Assembly: GCF_014851915.1 (NCBI RefSeq)
Contig: NZ_JACVAP010000001.1
Coordinates: forward strand, 558,001-622,000
DNA from: Xanthomonas sp. XNM01
Lineage (GTDB): Bacteria > Pseudomonadota > Gammaproteobacteria > Xanthomonadales > Xanthomonadaceae
DNA: 64,000 nt
Direction: 5' to 3'
Every line of letters starts with the position of its first letter. Position 1 is the stretch's first letter. The translations under genes and the position numbers were made by a program. The notes below the pieces were generated by a model, which worked only from the letters and a program-made list of their open reading frames with translations, ran no database searches and was not told the DNA's origin. Positions 43,311 through 52,279 of this stretch are shown piece by piece.

Positions 43311-43409
43311 ATGCAGCCCGTTTCCGCCACCCGCAACGCCAATTCCAACCGCAATTCCAATGCGGCGAATAATCGTGCGCGGCCGATGCGGGACTGCAAC
43401 CAGGCGTAA
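43311..43409 (+). CDS. Asparagine-rich leader peptide upstream of asnB
   Basis: This is a 32-residue open frame from ATG 43311 to TAA 43407-43409. Eight of its residues are asparagine (9, 11, 13, 15, 17, 20, 21 and 30), including an Asn-Asn pair. Five of the eight codons are AAT, which is striking in such a GC-rich genome. It ends 140 bases before asnB and runs straight into antiterminator and terminator sequences. This is the composition expected of a sensing peptide for charged tRNA-Asn. No ribosome binding site is visible, so translation may be leaderless from a start at about 43310. Confidence 0.8.
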   Translation: MQPVSATRNANSNRNSNAANNRARPMRDCNQA

Positions 43410-43465
43410 GACAGAACCAACGCCCGGCCACCAGAAAACCCGCATCGGCCGATGCGGGTTTTTTT
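43330..43465 (+). promoter_or_regulatory. Transcription attenuator of asnB (segments 1-4)
   Basis: Segment 1 is CCCGCAACG at 43330-43338 and segment 2 is GGCCGATGCGGG at 43381-43392. Segment 3 is CCCGCATCGGCC at 43439-43450, and segment 4 is GATGCGGG at 43451-43458. Segments 1 and 2 pair over six bases, a mismatch, then two more. Segments 2 and 3 pair over 12 perfect bases (antiterminator). Segments 3 and 4 form the terminator. Stalling on Asn codons 9-17 would cover segment 1 and leave 2 free to pair with 3, letting asnB be transcribed. Free translation would favour the terminator. One caveat is that segment 2 lies inside the reading frame, so masking differs in detail from the trp leader. 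Confidence 0.8.
43435..43465 (+). terminator. Leader terminator of the asnB attenuator
   Basis: An eight-base stem (43439-43446 with 43451-43458, loop GGCC) is extended by an AAAA/TTTT end and followed by seven T residues at 43459-43465. It is 30 bases past the leader-peptide stop and 84 bases before asnB. This is a strong rho-independent terminator in front of a gene, which fits attenuation. Confidence 0.9.
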
Positions 43466-43548
43466 GTGCCCGGGTGCCGCGACACCACCCGGGCTGGCCG
43501 GGAAGCGCGACCGAATCCGTGACATCCATCATCATCAGGAGCTTCCCC

Positions 43549-45240
43549 ATGTGTTCGATCTTCGGCATCTTCGGCCTGCAACCGGGCGACGACCTGCAGG
43601 CACTGCGGCGGCAGTCGCTGGACCTGTCGCAGCGCCAGCGCCACCGCGGCCCGGACTGGAGCGGCGTGTACGTCGATGACGGCGCGATCCTGGTGCACGA
43701 GCGCCTGGCGATCGTCGACCCGGCCGGTGGCTCGCAGCCGCTGCTGTCCGACGACGGTCAGCTCGCGCTGGCGGTCAATGGCGAGATCTACAACCACGTC
43801 GCGTTGAAGGGCGAGCTGCAGCAGCCGTACGCGTTCCAGACCGCGTCGGACTGCGAGGTGATCAACGCGCTGTACCGCGAGGACGCGCCGGCCTCGTTCC
43901 TCAACCGCCTCAACGGCATCTTCGCGTTCGCGTTGTGGGACAAGGCCAGGGGCCGCGCGATCATCGCCCGCGATCCGATCGGCGTGGTGCCGCTGTACTG
44001 GGGCCATGACAGGGAAGGCCGCCTGCGCGTGGCCTCGGAAATGAAGCCGCTGGTCGACGACTGCGCCGACGTCGCGCAGTTCCCGCCGGGCCACTGGTAC
44101 GACAGCGCGACCGGCCGGCTGACGAAGTACTACGAGCGCCCGTGGCGCGACTACGACGCGGTCGAGGGTGTGGCCGTGTCGCCGCAGGAGCTGCGCGAGG
44201 CGTTCGAGGCTGCCGTGCACCGCCAGCTGATGACCGACGTGCCGTACGGCGTGCTGCTGTCAGGCGGCCTGGATTCGTCGCTGGTGGCCGCGGTCGCCGC
44301 GCGCTACGCCCGCCACCGTATCGAGGATGGCGACAGGACCGAGGCCTGGTGGCCGCGCCTGCATTCGTTCGCGATCGGCCTGAAGGGCTCGCCGGACCTG
44401 GCCGCGGCCGAGGTCGCGGCCGAGGCGCTGGGCACCGTGCACCACGGCTTCGAGTACAGTTTCGAGGAAGGCCTGGACGCGCTGCCGGAGGTGATCCGCC
44501 ACATCGAGACCTACGACGTCACCACGATCCGCGCGTCCACGCCGATGTTCCTGCTGGCGCGCCGGATCAAGGCGATGGGCGTGAAGATGGTGCTGTCCGG
44601 CGAGGGCAGCGACGAGATCTTCGGCGGCTACCTGTACTTCCACAAGGCGCCGAACGCGCGCGAGTTCCACGAGGAGCTGATCCGCAAGCTCGATGCGCTG
44701 AACAACTTCGACTGCCTGCGTGCGAACAAGTCGATGATGGCCTGGGGCGTGGAGCCGCGCGTGCCGTTCCTGGACCGCGAGTTCCTCGACGTGGCGATGC
44801 GCATGGACGCCAGCCACAAGATGGTGCGCAAGGGCAGCGCCGACGCGCAGCGGATGGAGAAGGGCGTGCTGCGCCAGGCCTTCGACGGCTACCTGCCGAA
44901 GGAGATCCTGTGGCGGCAGAAGGAGCAGTTCAGCGATGGTGTCGGCTACGGCTGGATCGACGGGTTGAAGGCGCATGCCGAAGCGCAGGTCAGCGATCGC
45001 GAACTGGCTGCGGCCGGCAAGCGCTTCCCGGTGAACCCGCCGCAGACCAAGGAAGCCTACTTCTACCGCAGCGTGTTCGAACGCTTCTATCCGACCCCGG
45101 CCGCGGCCGAGACCGTGCCGGGCGGCAAGTCGATCGCCTGCTCGTCGCCGGCGGCGATCGCCTGGGACGCCAGCTTCGCCAACGCGGCCGACCCGTCCGG
45201 CCGCGCGGTGGCCGGCGTGCATGAGCAGGCGCTGGCCTGA
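43549..45240 (+). CDS. asnB: AsnB, glutamine-hydrolysing asparagine synthetase B
   Basis: AsnB makes asparagine from aspartate, ATP and glutamine-derived ammonia. The 563-residue protein has the N-terminal nucleophile Cys2 exposed after Met removal (MCSIFGIFG), the glutaminase segment VNGEIYNH and RLAIVDPAGGSQPL, and the synthetase PP-loop SGGLDSS at about 238-244. VLSGEGSDEIFGGY and PFLDREFLDVAM follow. The length fits the AsnB form of xanthomonads. AGGAG at 43537-43541 is seven bases before ATG 43549. It is preceded by an apparent Asn-specific attenuator and is monocistronic. Confidence 0.97.
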   Translation: MCSIFGIFGLQPGDDLQALRRQSLDLSQRQRHRGPDWSGVYVDDGAILVHERLAIVDPAGGSQPLLSDDGQLALAVNGEIYNHVALKGELQQPYAFQTASDCEVINALYREDAPASFLNRLNGIFAFALWDKARGRAIIARDPIGVVPLYWGHDREGRLRVASEMKPLVDDCADVAQFPPGHWYDSATGRLTKYYERPWRDYDAVEGVAVSPQELREAFEAAVHRQLMTDVPYGVLLSGGLDSSLVAAVAARYARHRIEDGDRTEAWWPRLHSFAIGLKGSPDLAAAEVAAEALGTVHHGFEYSFEEGLDALPEVIRHIETYDVTTIRASTPMFLLARRIKAMGVKMVLSGEGSDEIFGGYLYFHKAPNAREFHEELIRKLDALNNFDCLRANKSMMAWGVEPRVPFLDREFLDVAMRMDASHKMVRKGSADAQRMEKGVLRQAFDGYLPKEILWRQKEQFSDGVGYGWIDGLKAHAEAQVSDRELAAAGKRFPVNPPQTKEAYFYRSVFERFYPTPAAAETVPGGKSIACSSPAAIAWDASFANAADPSGRAVAGVHEQALA

Positions 45241-45659
45241 TCGCGCCAGTAGCGGTGCGGCCTGCGCGGGCCTGGAACTGAAGCGGGCGTCGTCGTGTCA
45301 CCGACCACGACGTCCGCTTCTGCCGGATGCGAAGCCGCGATCATGTCTTCACCGGAACTGCCCGCGTTGCCGATGCCTGCCATGCGCCGGTCTGCGGTGC
45401 CGGCCTTGTGCGTTCGACCGGCTTTCCGGCCCGCACCGCAGATCCGTGTCGTGCCTGTGACGCCGGCGTGCTGGCCCCGATCATGCGCTGCGTTCCTCCA
45501 GCATCGCACCCGCTGTGAAGAGGGACCGGCGTGAGGGCTCGACCGGTCGATGCTCGGCGGTCTTGCCTCCGCTGATCACGCCCCGGTGTCGATGGCGGAG
45601 CGGGTCCGACAGGGGGATCTTCGAGCGGAGCACGCTGCGTCGCGCAGCGTGCGATGGGT
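45241..45659. other. Intergenic region with no recognisable gene
   Basis: 419 bases separate convergent asnB and the acylase gene. Short frames here show no family resemblance, no signal peptide and no ribosome binding site. I see no strong terminator or repeat. Confidence 0.55.
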
Positions 45660-48221
45660 TCACTGCCGCGTCGCCGGCACCAGCGTCAGTTCGTGATGCG
45701 ACGGCCCGGGCAGGAACCCGCTCGGACGGCCCTGCGCCCAGTCGTCGTGGCCGGCGCCCCAGAACGGCGACAACGGATGCCCGCTCTGGCCGCCGGGCAT
45801 GTGGATGATGCCGTCGGCTTCGTGGCCGGGCGCCACCACCATCCGTTGCGATGCGCCGAAGGCGGGACCCTGCACGCGCGGCATGCTGCCGTCGCCGGGC
45901 AGCGCTTCGGCCGGCATGCACAGGCGCGTGGCGACCGGGCCGGGCAGGGCGCCAGCCAGCGGGTGGCAGATCTTCGTCGTGTTGCGCTCGCCCCAGCTGC
46001 GCTCGGACAGCGGCCCGCGGCCACCGAGTTCGTCGCGGACCTCGCGTGCGGCATCCTCGAGCAGCGCGGCCCAGCCGCTGGCCTCGGTGCAGGCGGCAGG
46101 CTCCGCCTTCGCGATGACCTCGCAGCCATAGCGGCGCGGCAACAGGTGCGCCGGGCGTTGCTGCAGCAGCGGCCAGACCACGCCTTCGAGCTGGGACAGG
46201 TCGGGCATCGCGAACGCCTCGCCCAGCGCGGCACGCGCGGGTGCGGTCAGCCCGTCTGCGATGCGCGCGTGCACCGCCAGGCGCCAGGCGCGGACGAGGC
46301 GATAGCCGGTGCTGTCCACGCTGGCGTGGCCGTCCCAGTCGCTGCCGGCCTCGGCCAGCGCCTTCAGCGCCGAGTCGGCCGGCGCGCTGCCGGCCTCGTC
46401 GCCGAGCAGGTCCCACCAGCGCTGCAGCATCAGCGCACGGTCGTCGAGCTGGATCGCCAGCAGGTCCTTTTCATCGAAGCGCTCCCGCGCGAACAGCGCA
46501 TCGCGGATCTGCCGGGCGCGCGCGCCGAACGCATAGCCGCCATCGCCGACCCGGGCCAGCGCCTCGCCGTCGAGCACGCGGGCGTTGGCGGTCCACAGGC
46601 GGTGGTGTTCGGGATCGGCGAGCACCGGCGAGATCCCGGTCGAGATCGGCCAGGCCGCACAGCGCGACGCGGGCGCCGTGCCATCGACCGCGTCGGCGCG
46701 CAGGCGGTCATCACAACCGGACGCACGCACCGGCAGCGGCCCGATGATGCGCCAGGCGATGCGGCCGTTGCGGTCGGCGAGCATCAGGTTCTGGGCAGGG
46801 GTGGCGGCATGCGCGGCCACGGCCAGCGCGCTGTCGAGGTCGCCTGCCACGGCCATGTCGGCCAGGCCGAAGTTCAGCGCCCCGGGCTGGTGCGCGACCC
46901 AGCGCAGCGCCAGTGCGGGGCGGCCACCCTCGGCAGGGTGCAGGATCGGGCCATGGACGGTGTCCTCGACGCGCAGGCGCTGCGGCTCGCCGCCGGCCAC
47001 GTCGATGATCTCGTCGTGCACGGTGACGGCGTCGCACCCCGATGCCGGTGGCGCATCGCCATTGCACGGGTGGACCGCGAACCAGTCGGCGGTGTCGGCA
47101 TAGCTGTTGGTGAAGCCCCAGGCGACATGGCCGTTGCTGCCGACGATCACTGCCGGCAGGCCGGGCAGGCTGAAGCCGGACACGTCGACCTGGCCGCCCG
47201 GCGCGCGTGGATCGGGATAGCGCAGCCGGACCCGGAACCAGATGTTCGGTGCGCGCAGCCCCAGGTGCATGTCGTCGGCGACGATCGCGCGGCCGTCGGC
47301 GGTCAGCCCACCGGCCACGGCCCAGTTGTTGCTGCCGGGGCGGAGGTCGGTGGCGCGCCCGGTGTGATCGCTCCAGTGCGACGACGGCGGAAGGCCTGAT
47401 CGCTCCCACGGCAACACAGCCGGAGCGCCGGCAACCAAGGAGTCGGGGCGCCATCGGGTACCGGCCGCGTACTCCTCGCGGTGCTCGGCCCGACCTTCCG
47501 GCATCGGCAGCAGGCGCAGGTCGACCTCGGCCGCCGTCGGCAGTCCGGCGTTGCCGCGCGCCTGCCCGAACAGCGGCGCGTCCCACTCGCTGCCGTCGCG
47601 GGCCAGCAGGGCGCGCAGCGCCGGTGGCAGTTCCGCATCGAGGCGTGCCCGGGCCAGTTCGGCGGTGTTGTCGGCGTCCTGCAGGTCGAAGTACATCGCG
47701 TAGCCGGCCAGCGCCGAATCGGTGACCTCCCAGCGTCGCGGTGTCTGGCGCAGCAGCAGATAGGCCCAGGGGCGGACCGGCATGGCATCGAGCCCGGCGT
47801 TGACGCCATCGGCATAGGCCTGCAGCGCTGGCAGCTGCTCACCTGCGAACTGCGCATGCGAGGCCTCGGCGCGCGCGCGCATGCGATGCACGCGGTGCTT
47901 GCGGTCGACCTCCAGTGCCATCGGCCCGAACAGGCCGGCCAGTTCGCCGGCAGGGGCGCGGCGCAGCAGGTCCATCTCGAAGAAGCGCTCCTGCGCGTGC
48001 ACGTAGCCGAGCGCGCGCGCCGCATCGGCCTGGCTGGCGGCGTCGATGGTCACCACGCCCAGCGCATCGCGCTGGATCGCGACCGGCGCGGCCAGTCCGG
48101 GCAGGGGCAGTTCCCCGTCCAGCGTCGGCAGGCTGCCGCGCAGCAGCCACCAGGCGGTGACGGTGGCCGCGACGGCCAGCAGCGCGACCAGCAGGGCCAG
48201 GCGCCCGATCCACTTCAGCAT
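45660..48221 (-). CDS. Penicillin-acylase family (Ntn) amidohydrolase
   Basis: This is an 853-residue precursor with an N-terminal membrane anchor or signal ([20 protein letters not shown] at about residues 8-27). The alpha-chain region has [19 protein letters not shown] spacer then leads to the autoprocessing site at Ser297 in RPGSNNWAV, which becomes the N-terminal nucleophile of the beta chain. Beta-chain marks include [22 protein letters not shown] and [11 protein letters not shown]. Relatives hydrolyse penicillins, acyl-homoserine lactones or other amides; the substrate is not predictable. It probably acts in the periplasm. ATG 48221 begins the hydrophobic signal; upstream in-frame residues are basic and unlikely to be used. 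Confidence 0.92.
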   Translation of the reverse strand: MLKWIGRLALLVALLAVAATVTAWWLLRGSLPTLDGELPLPGLAAPVAIQRDALGVVTIDAASQADAARALGYVHAQERFFEMDLLRRAPAGELAGLFGPMALEVDRKHRVHRMRARAEASHAQFAGEQLPALQAYADGVNAGLDAMPVRPWAYLLLRQTPRRWEVTDSALAGYAMYFDLQDADNTAELARARLDAELPPALRALLARDGSEWDAPLFGQARGNAGLPTAAEVDLRLLPMPEGRAEHREEYAAGTRWRPDSLVAGAPAVLPWERSGLPPSSHWSDHTGRATDLRPGSNNWAVAGGLTADGRAIVADDMHLGLRAPNIWFRVRLRYPDPRAPGGQVDVSGFSLPGLPAVIVGSNGHVAWGFTNSYADTADWFAVHPCNGDAPPASGCDAVTVHDEIIDVAGGEPQRLRVEDTVHGPILHPAEGGRPALALRWVAHQPGALNFGLADMAVAGDLDSALAVAAHAATPAQNLMLADRNGRIAWRIIGPLPVRASGCDDRLRADAVDGTAPASRCAAWPISTGISPVLADPEHHRLWTANARVLDGEALARVGDGGYAFGARARQIRDALFARERFDEKDLLAIQLDDRALMLQRWWDLLGDEAGSAPADSALKALAEAGSDWDGHASVDSTGYRLVRAWRLAVHARIADGLTAPARAALGEAFAMPDLSQLEGVVWPLLQQRPAHLLPRRYGCEVIAKAEPAACTEASGWAALLEDAAREVRDELGGRGPLSERSWGERNTTKICHPLAGALPGPVATRLCMPAEALPGDGSMPRVQGPAFGASQRMVVAPGHEADGIIHMPGGQSGHPLSPFWGAGHDDWAQGRPSGFLPGPSHHELTLVPATRQ

Positions 48222-48388
48222 GCGCGTCCTCTCCGTGGCGTGCCGGGAGCGCCGGCGCGGCCCGATTATTCCATGCCCGCGTGGCCGGCCGATGGCAGCT
48301 GGACATGCGGAATGAAACGCGACTGATTCCGATTGAAACACCGCCCGCCGGGATCGGGCACCATGCGCGCCTGGCAAGGAGACTCCGC

Positions 48389-48880
48389 ATGAAAGGCCAT
48401 CCCGAGGTCATCGACACCCTGAAGGAACTGCTGCGTGGCGAGCTGGCCGCGCGCGACCAGTACTTCCTGCATTCCCGCCGCTACGAGGACCAGGGCCTGA
48501 TGGCGCTGTACGAGCGCATCAGCCACGAGATGCAGGAAGAAACCGAGCATGCCGACGCGATCCTGCGCCGGATCCTGTTCCTGGAAGGCGACCCGGACAT
48601 GCGCCCGCATGCCTTCGAGGGCGGCAGGACCGTGCTCGAGATGCTCGAAGCCGACCTGAAGGTCGAGTACAAGGTGCGCGCCGACCTGGCCGCGGCGATG
48701 AAGCTGTGCGAGCAGCACCAGGACTACGTCAGCCGCGACATGCTGCTGGCCCAGTTGAAGGACACCGAGGAAGACCACGCCTGGTGGCTGGAGCAGCAGC
48801 TCGGCCTGATCAAGCGGATCGGCCTGGAGAACTACCAGCTGTCGAAGATCGCCACCGGCGGCGCGCCCGCGCACGGCTGA
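48389..48880 (+). CDS. bfr: Bacterioferritin-like ferroxidase/iron-storage protein
   Basis: This 163-residue four-helix ferritin-like protein stores iron in 24-mer shells. By alignment from memory with E. coli Bfr the ferroxidase ligands are present: Glu18, Glu51, His54, Glu93, Glu127 and His130. The residue at position 52, Met in haem-binding Bfr, is Thr here (EETEHAD). It may therefore not bind the inter-subunit haem unless another subunit supplies it. AAGGAG at 48376-48381 is seven bases before ATG 48389. It is divergent from the acylase gene and ends at a good terminator. Confidence 0.92.
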   Translation: MKGHPEVIDTLKELLRGELAARDQYFLHSRRYEDQGLMALYERISHEMQEETEHADAILRRILFLEGDPDMRPHAFEGGRTVLEMLEADLKVEYKVRADLAAAMKLCEQHQDYVSRDMLLAQLKDTEEDHAWWLEQQLGLIKRIGLENYQLSKIATGGAPAHG

Positions 48881-48915
48881 GCGGCGACCGTCCGCGACCG
48901 GGATCGAGCATGCAG

Positions 48916-48945
48916 GCCCGCGCCAGTGGCGCGGGCTTTCTGTTG
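48916..48945 (+). terminator. Intrinsic terminator after bfr
   Basis: A perfect nine-base stem (48916-48924 with 48928-48936) has a three-base loop and is followed by TTTCTGTTG. It lies 36 bases past the bfr stop. Confidence 0.75.
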
Positions 48946-48964
48946 AAGGTCGTGCAGAAGGTCA

Positions 48965-49140
48965 CCGGAGGTCGGGCGCCATGCCCGAAAGCAGTGCCCG
49001 CGACGGAGCACGGCCGCGGAGGGAAGCGCTCTTTTGCAGGAGGCCGCTCGAGGCCGACCGCGATGCGCGGGGACACATAGGCCGCAAGCGGCCGATGGCG
49101 GTCGCGGCCCCCGGAAAGGGGGGCAAGCACAGCCCGCTCC
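48965..49140. repeat. REP-like hairpin-rich intergenic element
   Basis: The bfr-tpm gap is full of short inverted repeats (for example CCCCCGGAAAGGGGG at about 49110-49124 and GGCCGCAAGCGGCC near 49080-49093). On the minus strand its tpm-proximal end reads TGTAGGAGCGGGCTGTGCTTG. This resembles the start of repeated extragenic palindromes in pseudomonads and xanthomonads. Repeat status would need the rest of the genome. Confidence 0.4.
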
Positions 49141-49796
49141 TACAGGCGTTGCAGGCGGTAGACCGCGGTATGCAGCGACTCGACGCCACCCTCGCGGAAG
49201 CGCGGCTCGTCGGCGAGGATGTCGCGCCGTTCCAGCAGGGCGATGTCCCAGTCGTCCGCGAACAGGGTACGCACCTCCGCTTCGTCGACGGAGAACGGTG
49301 GGCCGTCCATCTGCGTCTGCGGGTATTCGAGCGTGATCAGCAGCGCCTGGCAGCCGCGCTGCAGCCGGCCGTAGACCTCGGCCGCATAGCGTCGACGCAG
49401 GTCCGGCGGCAGGGCGATCAGCGCGGCGCGATCGTAGACGGCCTCCACGCCGGCGAGGGTGGCATCGGCCAGCGCAAACACATCGCCGCGGACCAGATCG
49501 ATCGGGCCGGCGCGATGATGGACGCCATCCGCCTCGTTGGCGACCGCAGGCGTCAATCCCGCCTCGGCGAAGAACGCCTCCACCGCCAGCGGCGACAGCT
49601 CGGCGCCGAGCACGGCATGGCCCTGCGCTGCCAGCCAGTGCATGTCCAGCGACTTGCCGGCCAGCGGCACGAACACGCGACTGCCGGGTGGCAGCGCGAG
49701 CGCCGGCCAGTGCTTCTGCAGCAGCGGCATCACTTTCGCGTTGTGGAAGGCGGTACGTCCTTCCTGCCAGCGCTGGTGCCAGAATTCCGGGTCCAT
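49140..49796 (-). CDS. tpm: Thiopurine S-methyltransferase (TPMT family)
   Basis: This 218-residue class I SAM-dependent methyltransferase acts on thiopurines and, in bacteria, has been linked to tellurite and selenium compound methylation. Family segments are MDPEFWHQRWQEGRTAFH, the SAM loop VFVPLAGKSLDMHWLA with GAELSPLAVEAFF, VYDRAALIALPPDLRRRYA and LEYPQTQMDGPPFSV. The length matches bacterial Tpm. ATG 49796 is the family start. It stands alone between the REP-like element and parC. Confidence 0.94.
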   Translation of the reverse strand: MDPEFWHQRWQEGRTAFHNAKVMPLLQKHWPALALPPGSRVFVPLAGKSLDMHWLAAQGHAVLGAELSPLAVEAFFAEAGLTPAVANEADGVHHRAGPIDLVRGDVFALADATLAGVEAVYDRAALIALPPDLRRRYAAEVYGRLQRGCQALLITLEYPQTQMDGPPFSVDEAEVRTLFADDWDIALLERRDILADEPRFREGGVESLHTAVYRLQRL

Positions 49797-49910
49797 CGTG
49801 CGTGGCCTCCGAAGTGAGCGCGCGCCGCCGTCGATGACGGTTGGCGCGCTGGATCCAGGCGTCGACGCCGGCCGGGTGGCGTGCCCGGCCGATGCCGACG
49901 CGGCGGCGCC

Positions 49911-52157
49911 TCAGCCGACCTGCAGCCCGTCGACCTTCTGCCAGCCGCGCGGCAGCAGCCCGCCGCGGGTGGCGCGTGCGCCCAGATAGGTGTCCAGGTC
50001 CTTGAACGACAGCGACATCGTACGCTGGCCGCTGAACACCTGCAGGGTCGTGCCCGGCGCGACCGCGACCACCGCGACCACGCGCTCGGTGCCGAGCTTG
50101 GCCTTCGGGATGTCGATCAGCTTGTTGCCCTTGCCCTTGTCCAGTTCCGGCAGCTCGCTGGCCGGGATCGCCAGCAGGTGGCCGGCGCTGGTGACGGCGA
50201 CGATGCGGTCGGTCTCGACATTGGCCACCGGCGCCGGCTGCAGCACCTGCGCGTTCGGGGTCAGGTTGAGCATCGCCTTGCCGGCCTTGTTGCGGCCGGT
50301 CAGGTTCTCGAAACGGGTCACGAAGCCGTAGCCGTGCGAGGACACCAGCACGAAGCGGGTGTCGTTGTCGCCGCTGGCCAGGGTCTGGAACGAGGCGCCC
50401 GGCGCCGGCGAGAAGCGGCCGGTCAGCGGTTCGCCGTTGCCGCGCGCCGACGGCAGCGTGTGCACCAGGGTCGAATAACTGCGGCCCTGCGAGTCGAGGA
50501 AGGCGACCTGCTGGGTGCTGCGCGCGCGCGCGGCGGCGAGCAGGCGGTCGCCGTCGCGGTAGGACAGGCCGGCCGCGTCGACATCGTGGCCCTTGGCCGC
50601 GCGGATCCAGCCCTTCTCCGACAGCACCACCGTCATCGGCTCGCTGGGGACCAGCTCGCTCTCGTCGATGGCCTGGGCGGCACCGCGCTGGACCAGCGGC
50701 GACATGCGCGCGTCGCCGAATTTCTTCGCGTCGGCCAGCAGCTCGTCCTTGACCAGTTTCTTCAGCTTGGCCGGGCTGGCGAGGATGCCGAGGATGCGTT
50801 CCAGCTCCTTGGCCAGCTCGTCCTGCTCGCCGCGGATCTTCATTTCCTCCAGCCGCGCCAGCTGGCGCAGGCGGGTCTCGAGGATGTAGTCGGCCTGTTC
50901 TTCGGTGAGCTTGAAGCGCGCGATCAGCGCGGCCTTCGGCTCGTCCTCGGTGCGGATGATGCGGATCACCTCGTCCAGGTTGAGGAAGGCCTTCAGCAGG
51001 CCATCCAGCAGGTGCAGGCGGCGCTCGATCTTTTCCTGGCGGTGCTTCAGGCGCTTGGTGACGGTGTTGCCGCGGAAGGTCAGCCATTCCGTCAGCAGCA
51101 ACTTCAGGTTCTTGACCTGCGGCTTGCCGTCCAGCCCGATCACGTTGAGGTTGACCCGATAGCTCTTCTCCAGGTCGGTGGTCGCGAACAGATGCCCCAT
51201 CAGCTGTTCGGCATCGACGCGGTTGGAGCGCGGCACCAGCACCACCCTCACCGGATTGGCGTGGTCGGACTCGTCGCGGATGTCCTCCAGCCACGGCAGC
51301 TTCTTGGCCCGCATCTGCGCGGCGATCTGCTCGATCACCTTCGACGGCGAGACCTGGTGGGGCAGGGCGGTGACCACGAAGTTGCCGCCGGCTTCCTTCT
51401 GCCAGGTGGCGCGCGCCCGCACGCTGCCGTTGCCGGTCTCGTACAGGGTGCGCAGGTCGCTGGCGCCGGTGATGATCTCGGCGCTGGTCGGATAGTCCGG
51501 GCCGCGCACGTGCTCGCACAGGTCGGCGACGCTGGCGTCCGGATCGTCGATCAGGCGCACGCAGGCGCTGACCACTTCGGTGAGGTTGTGCGGCGGCACG
51601 TCGGTGGCCATGCCGACCGCGATGCCGGTGGTGCCGTTGAGCAGCAGGTGCGGCAGCCGCGCCGGCATCCAGCTGGGTTCTTCCAGGGTGCCGTCGAAGT
51701 TCGGGGTCCAGTCGACCGTGCCCTGGCCAAGCTCGCCCAGCAGCACCTCGGCGATCGGGGTGAGCTTGGACTCGGTGTAGCGCATCGCCGCGAACGACTT
51801 CGGGTCGTCGGTCGAGCCGAAGTTGCCCTGGCCCTCGATCAGCGGGTAGCGGTAGGAGAACGGCTGGGCCATCAGCACCAGCGCCTCGTAGCAGGCCGAG
51901 TCGCCGTGCGGGTGGTACTTGCCGATCACGTCGCCGACGGTGCGCGCGGATTTCTTCGGCTTGGCGGTCGCGCCCAGGCCCAGCTCGCTCATCGAATAGA
52001 TGATGCGCCGCTGCACCGGCTTGAGCCCGTCGCCGAGGAACGGCAGGGCGCGGTCCAGCACCACGTACATCGAGTAGTCCAGGTAGGCGCGCTCGGCGTA
52101 TTCGCGCAGCGGGATCTGCTCGAAGCCGTGGAAGGTCGGGCGGAGGGTTTCGGTCAT
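49911..52157 (-). CDS. parC: ParC, DNA topoisomerase IV subunit A
   Basis: ParC is the DNA-cleaving subunit of topoisomerase IV, partner of ParE at 5278-7167. The 748-residue protein has the winged-helix region [13 protein letters not shown], the quinolone-resistance region [16 protein letters not shown] with the Ser and Glu positions unchanged from wild type, and the active-site tyrosine region [10 protein letters not shown]. The C-terminal beta-pinwheel follows. The length fits ParC, shorter than GyrA. ATG 52157 gives [17 protein letters not shown]. It is not adjacent to parE, which is common in this family. Confidence 0.96.
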   Translation of the reverse strand: MTETLRPTFHGFEQIPLREYAERAYLDYSMYVVLDRALPFLGDGLKPVQRRIIYSMSELGLGATAKPKKSARTVGDVIGKYHPHGDSACYEALVLMAQPFSYRYPLIEGQGNFGSTDDPKSFAAMRYTESKLTPIAEVLLGELGQGTVDWTPNFDGTLEEPSWMPARLPHLLLNGTTGIAVGMATDVPPHNLTEVVSACVRLIDDPDASVADLCEHVRGPDYPTSAEIITGASDLRTLYETGNGSVRARATWQKEAGGNFVVTALPHQVSPSKVIEQIAAQMRAKKLPWLEDIRDESDHANPVRVVLVPRSNRVDAEQLMGHLFATTDLEKSYRVNLNVIGLDGKPQVKNLKLLLTEWLTFRGNTVTKRLKHRQEKIERRLHLLDGLLKAFLNLDEVIRIIRTEDEPKAALIARFKLTEEQADYILETRLRQLARLEEMKIRGEQDELAKELERILGILASPAKLKKLVKDELLADAKKFGDARMSPLVQRGAAQAIDESELVPSEPMTVVLSEKGWIRAAKGHDVDAAGLSYRDGDRLLAAARARSTQQVAFLDSQGRSYSTLVHTLPSARGNGEPLTGRFSPAPGASFQTLASGDNDTRFVLVSSHGYGFVTRFENLTGRNKAGKAMLNLTPNAQVLQPAPVANVETDRIVAVTSAGHLLAIPASELPELDKGKGNKLIDIPKAKLGTERVVAVVAVAPGTTLQVFSGQRTMSLSFKDLDTYLGARATRGGLLPRGWQKVDGLQVG

Positions 52158-52279
52158 GGGCGAAGCGGCGATCCGGAAAACAGGACCGCGATTCTACCCG
52201 GACATGGTCTCCCGCCATGCGACGCCGTTGCGCCGGATTCCGCTGCCGGACGGCGCCTGCGACCGCGCCGGCCGCCGCG

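Noticed and set aside
42427-43548. Long N-terminal extension in frame with asnB
   Set aside because: AsnB needs Cys at position 2 and has a good ribosome binding site before ATG 43549. The upstream frame is Arg/Pro-rich noise antisense to the lipoprotein gene.
43310-43548. T-box riboswitch controlling asnB
   Set aside because: No T-box sequence or specifier-loop architecture is visible, T-boxes are not expected in Proteobacteria, and the leader-peptide model explains the hairpins better.
43236-43568. Minus-strand open frame across the asnB leader
   Set aside because: It crosses the leader peptide and terminator, has no ribosome binding site or family, and follows from the symmetry of the hairpins.
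45295-45534. 79-codon plus-strand frame after asnB
   Set aside because: No start signal or domain, and composition typical of a chance frame.
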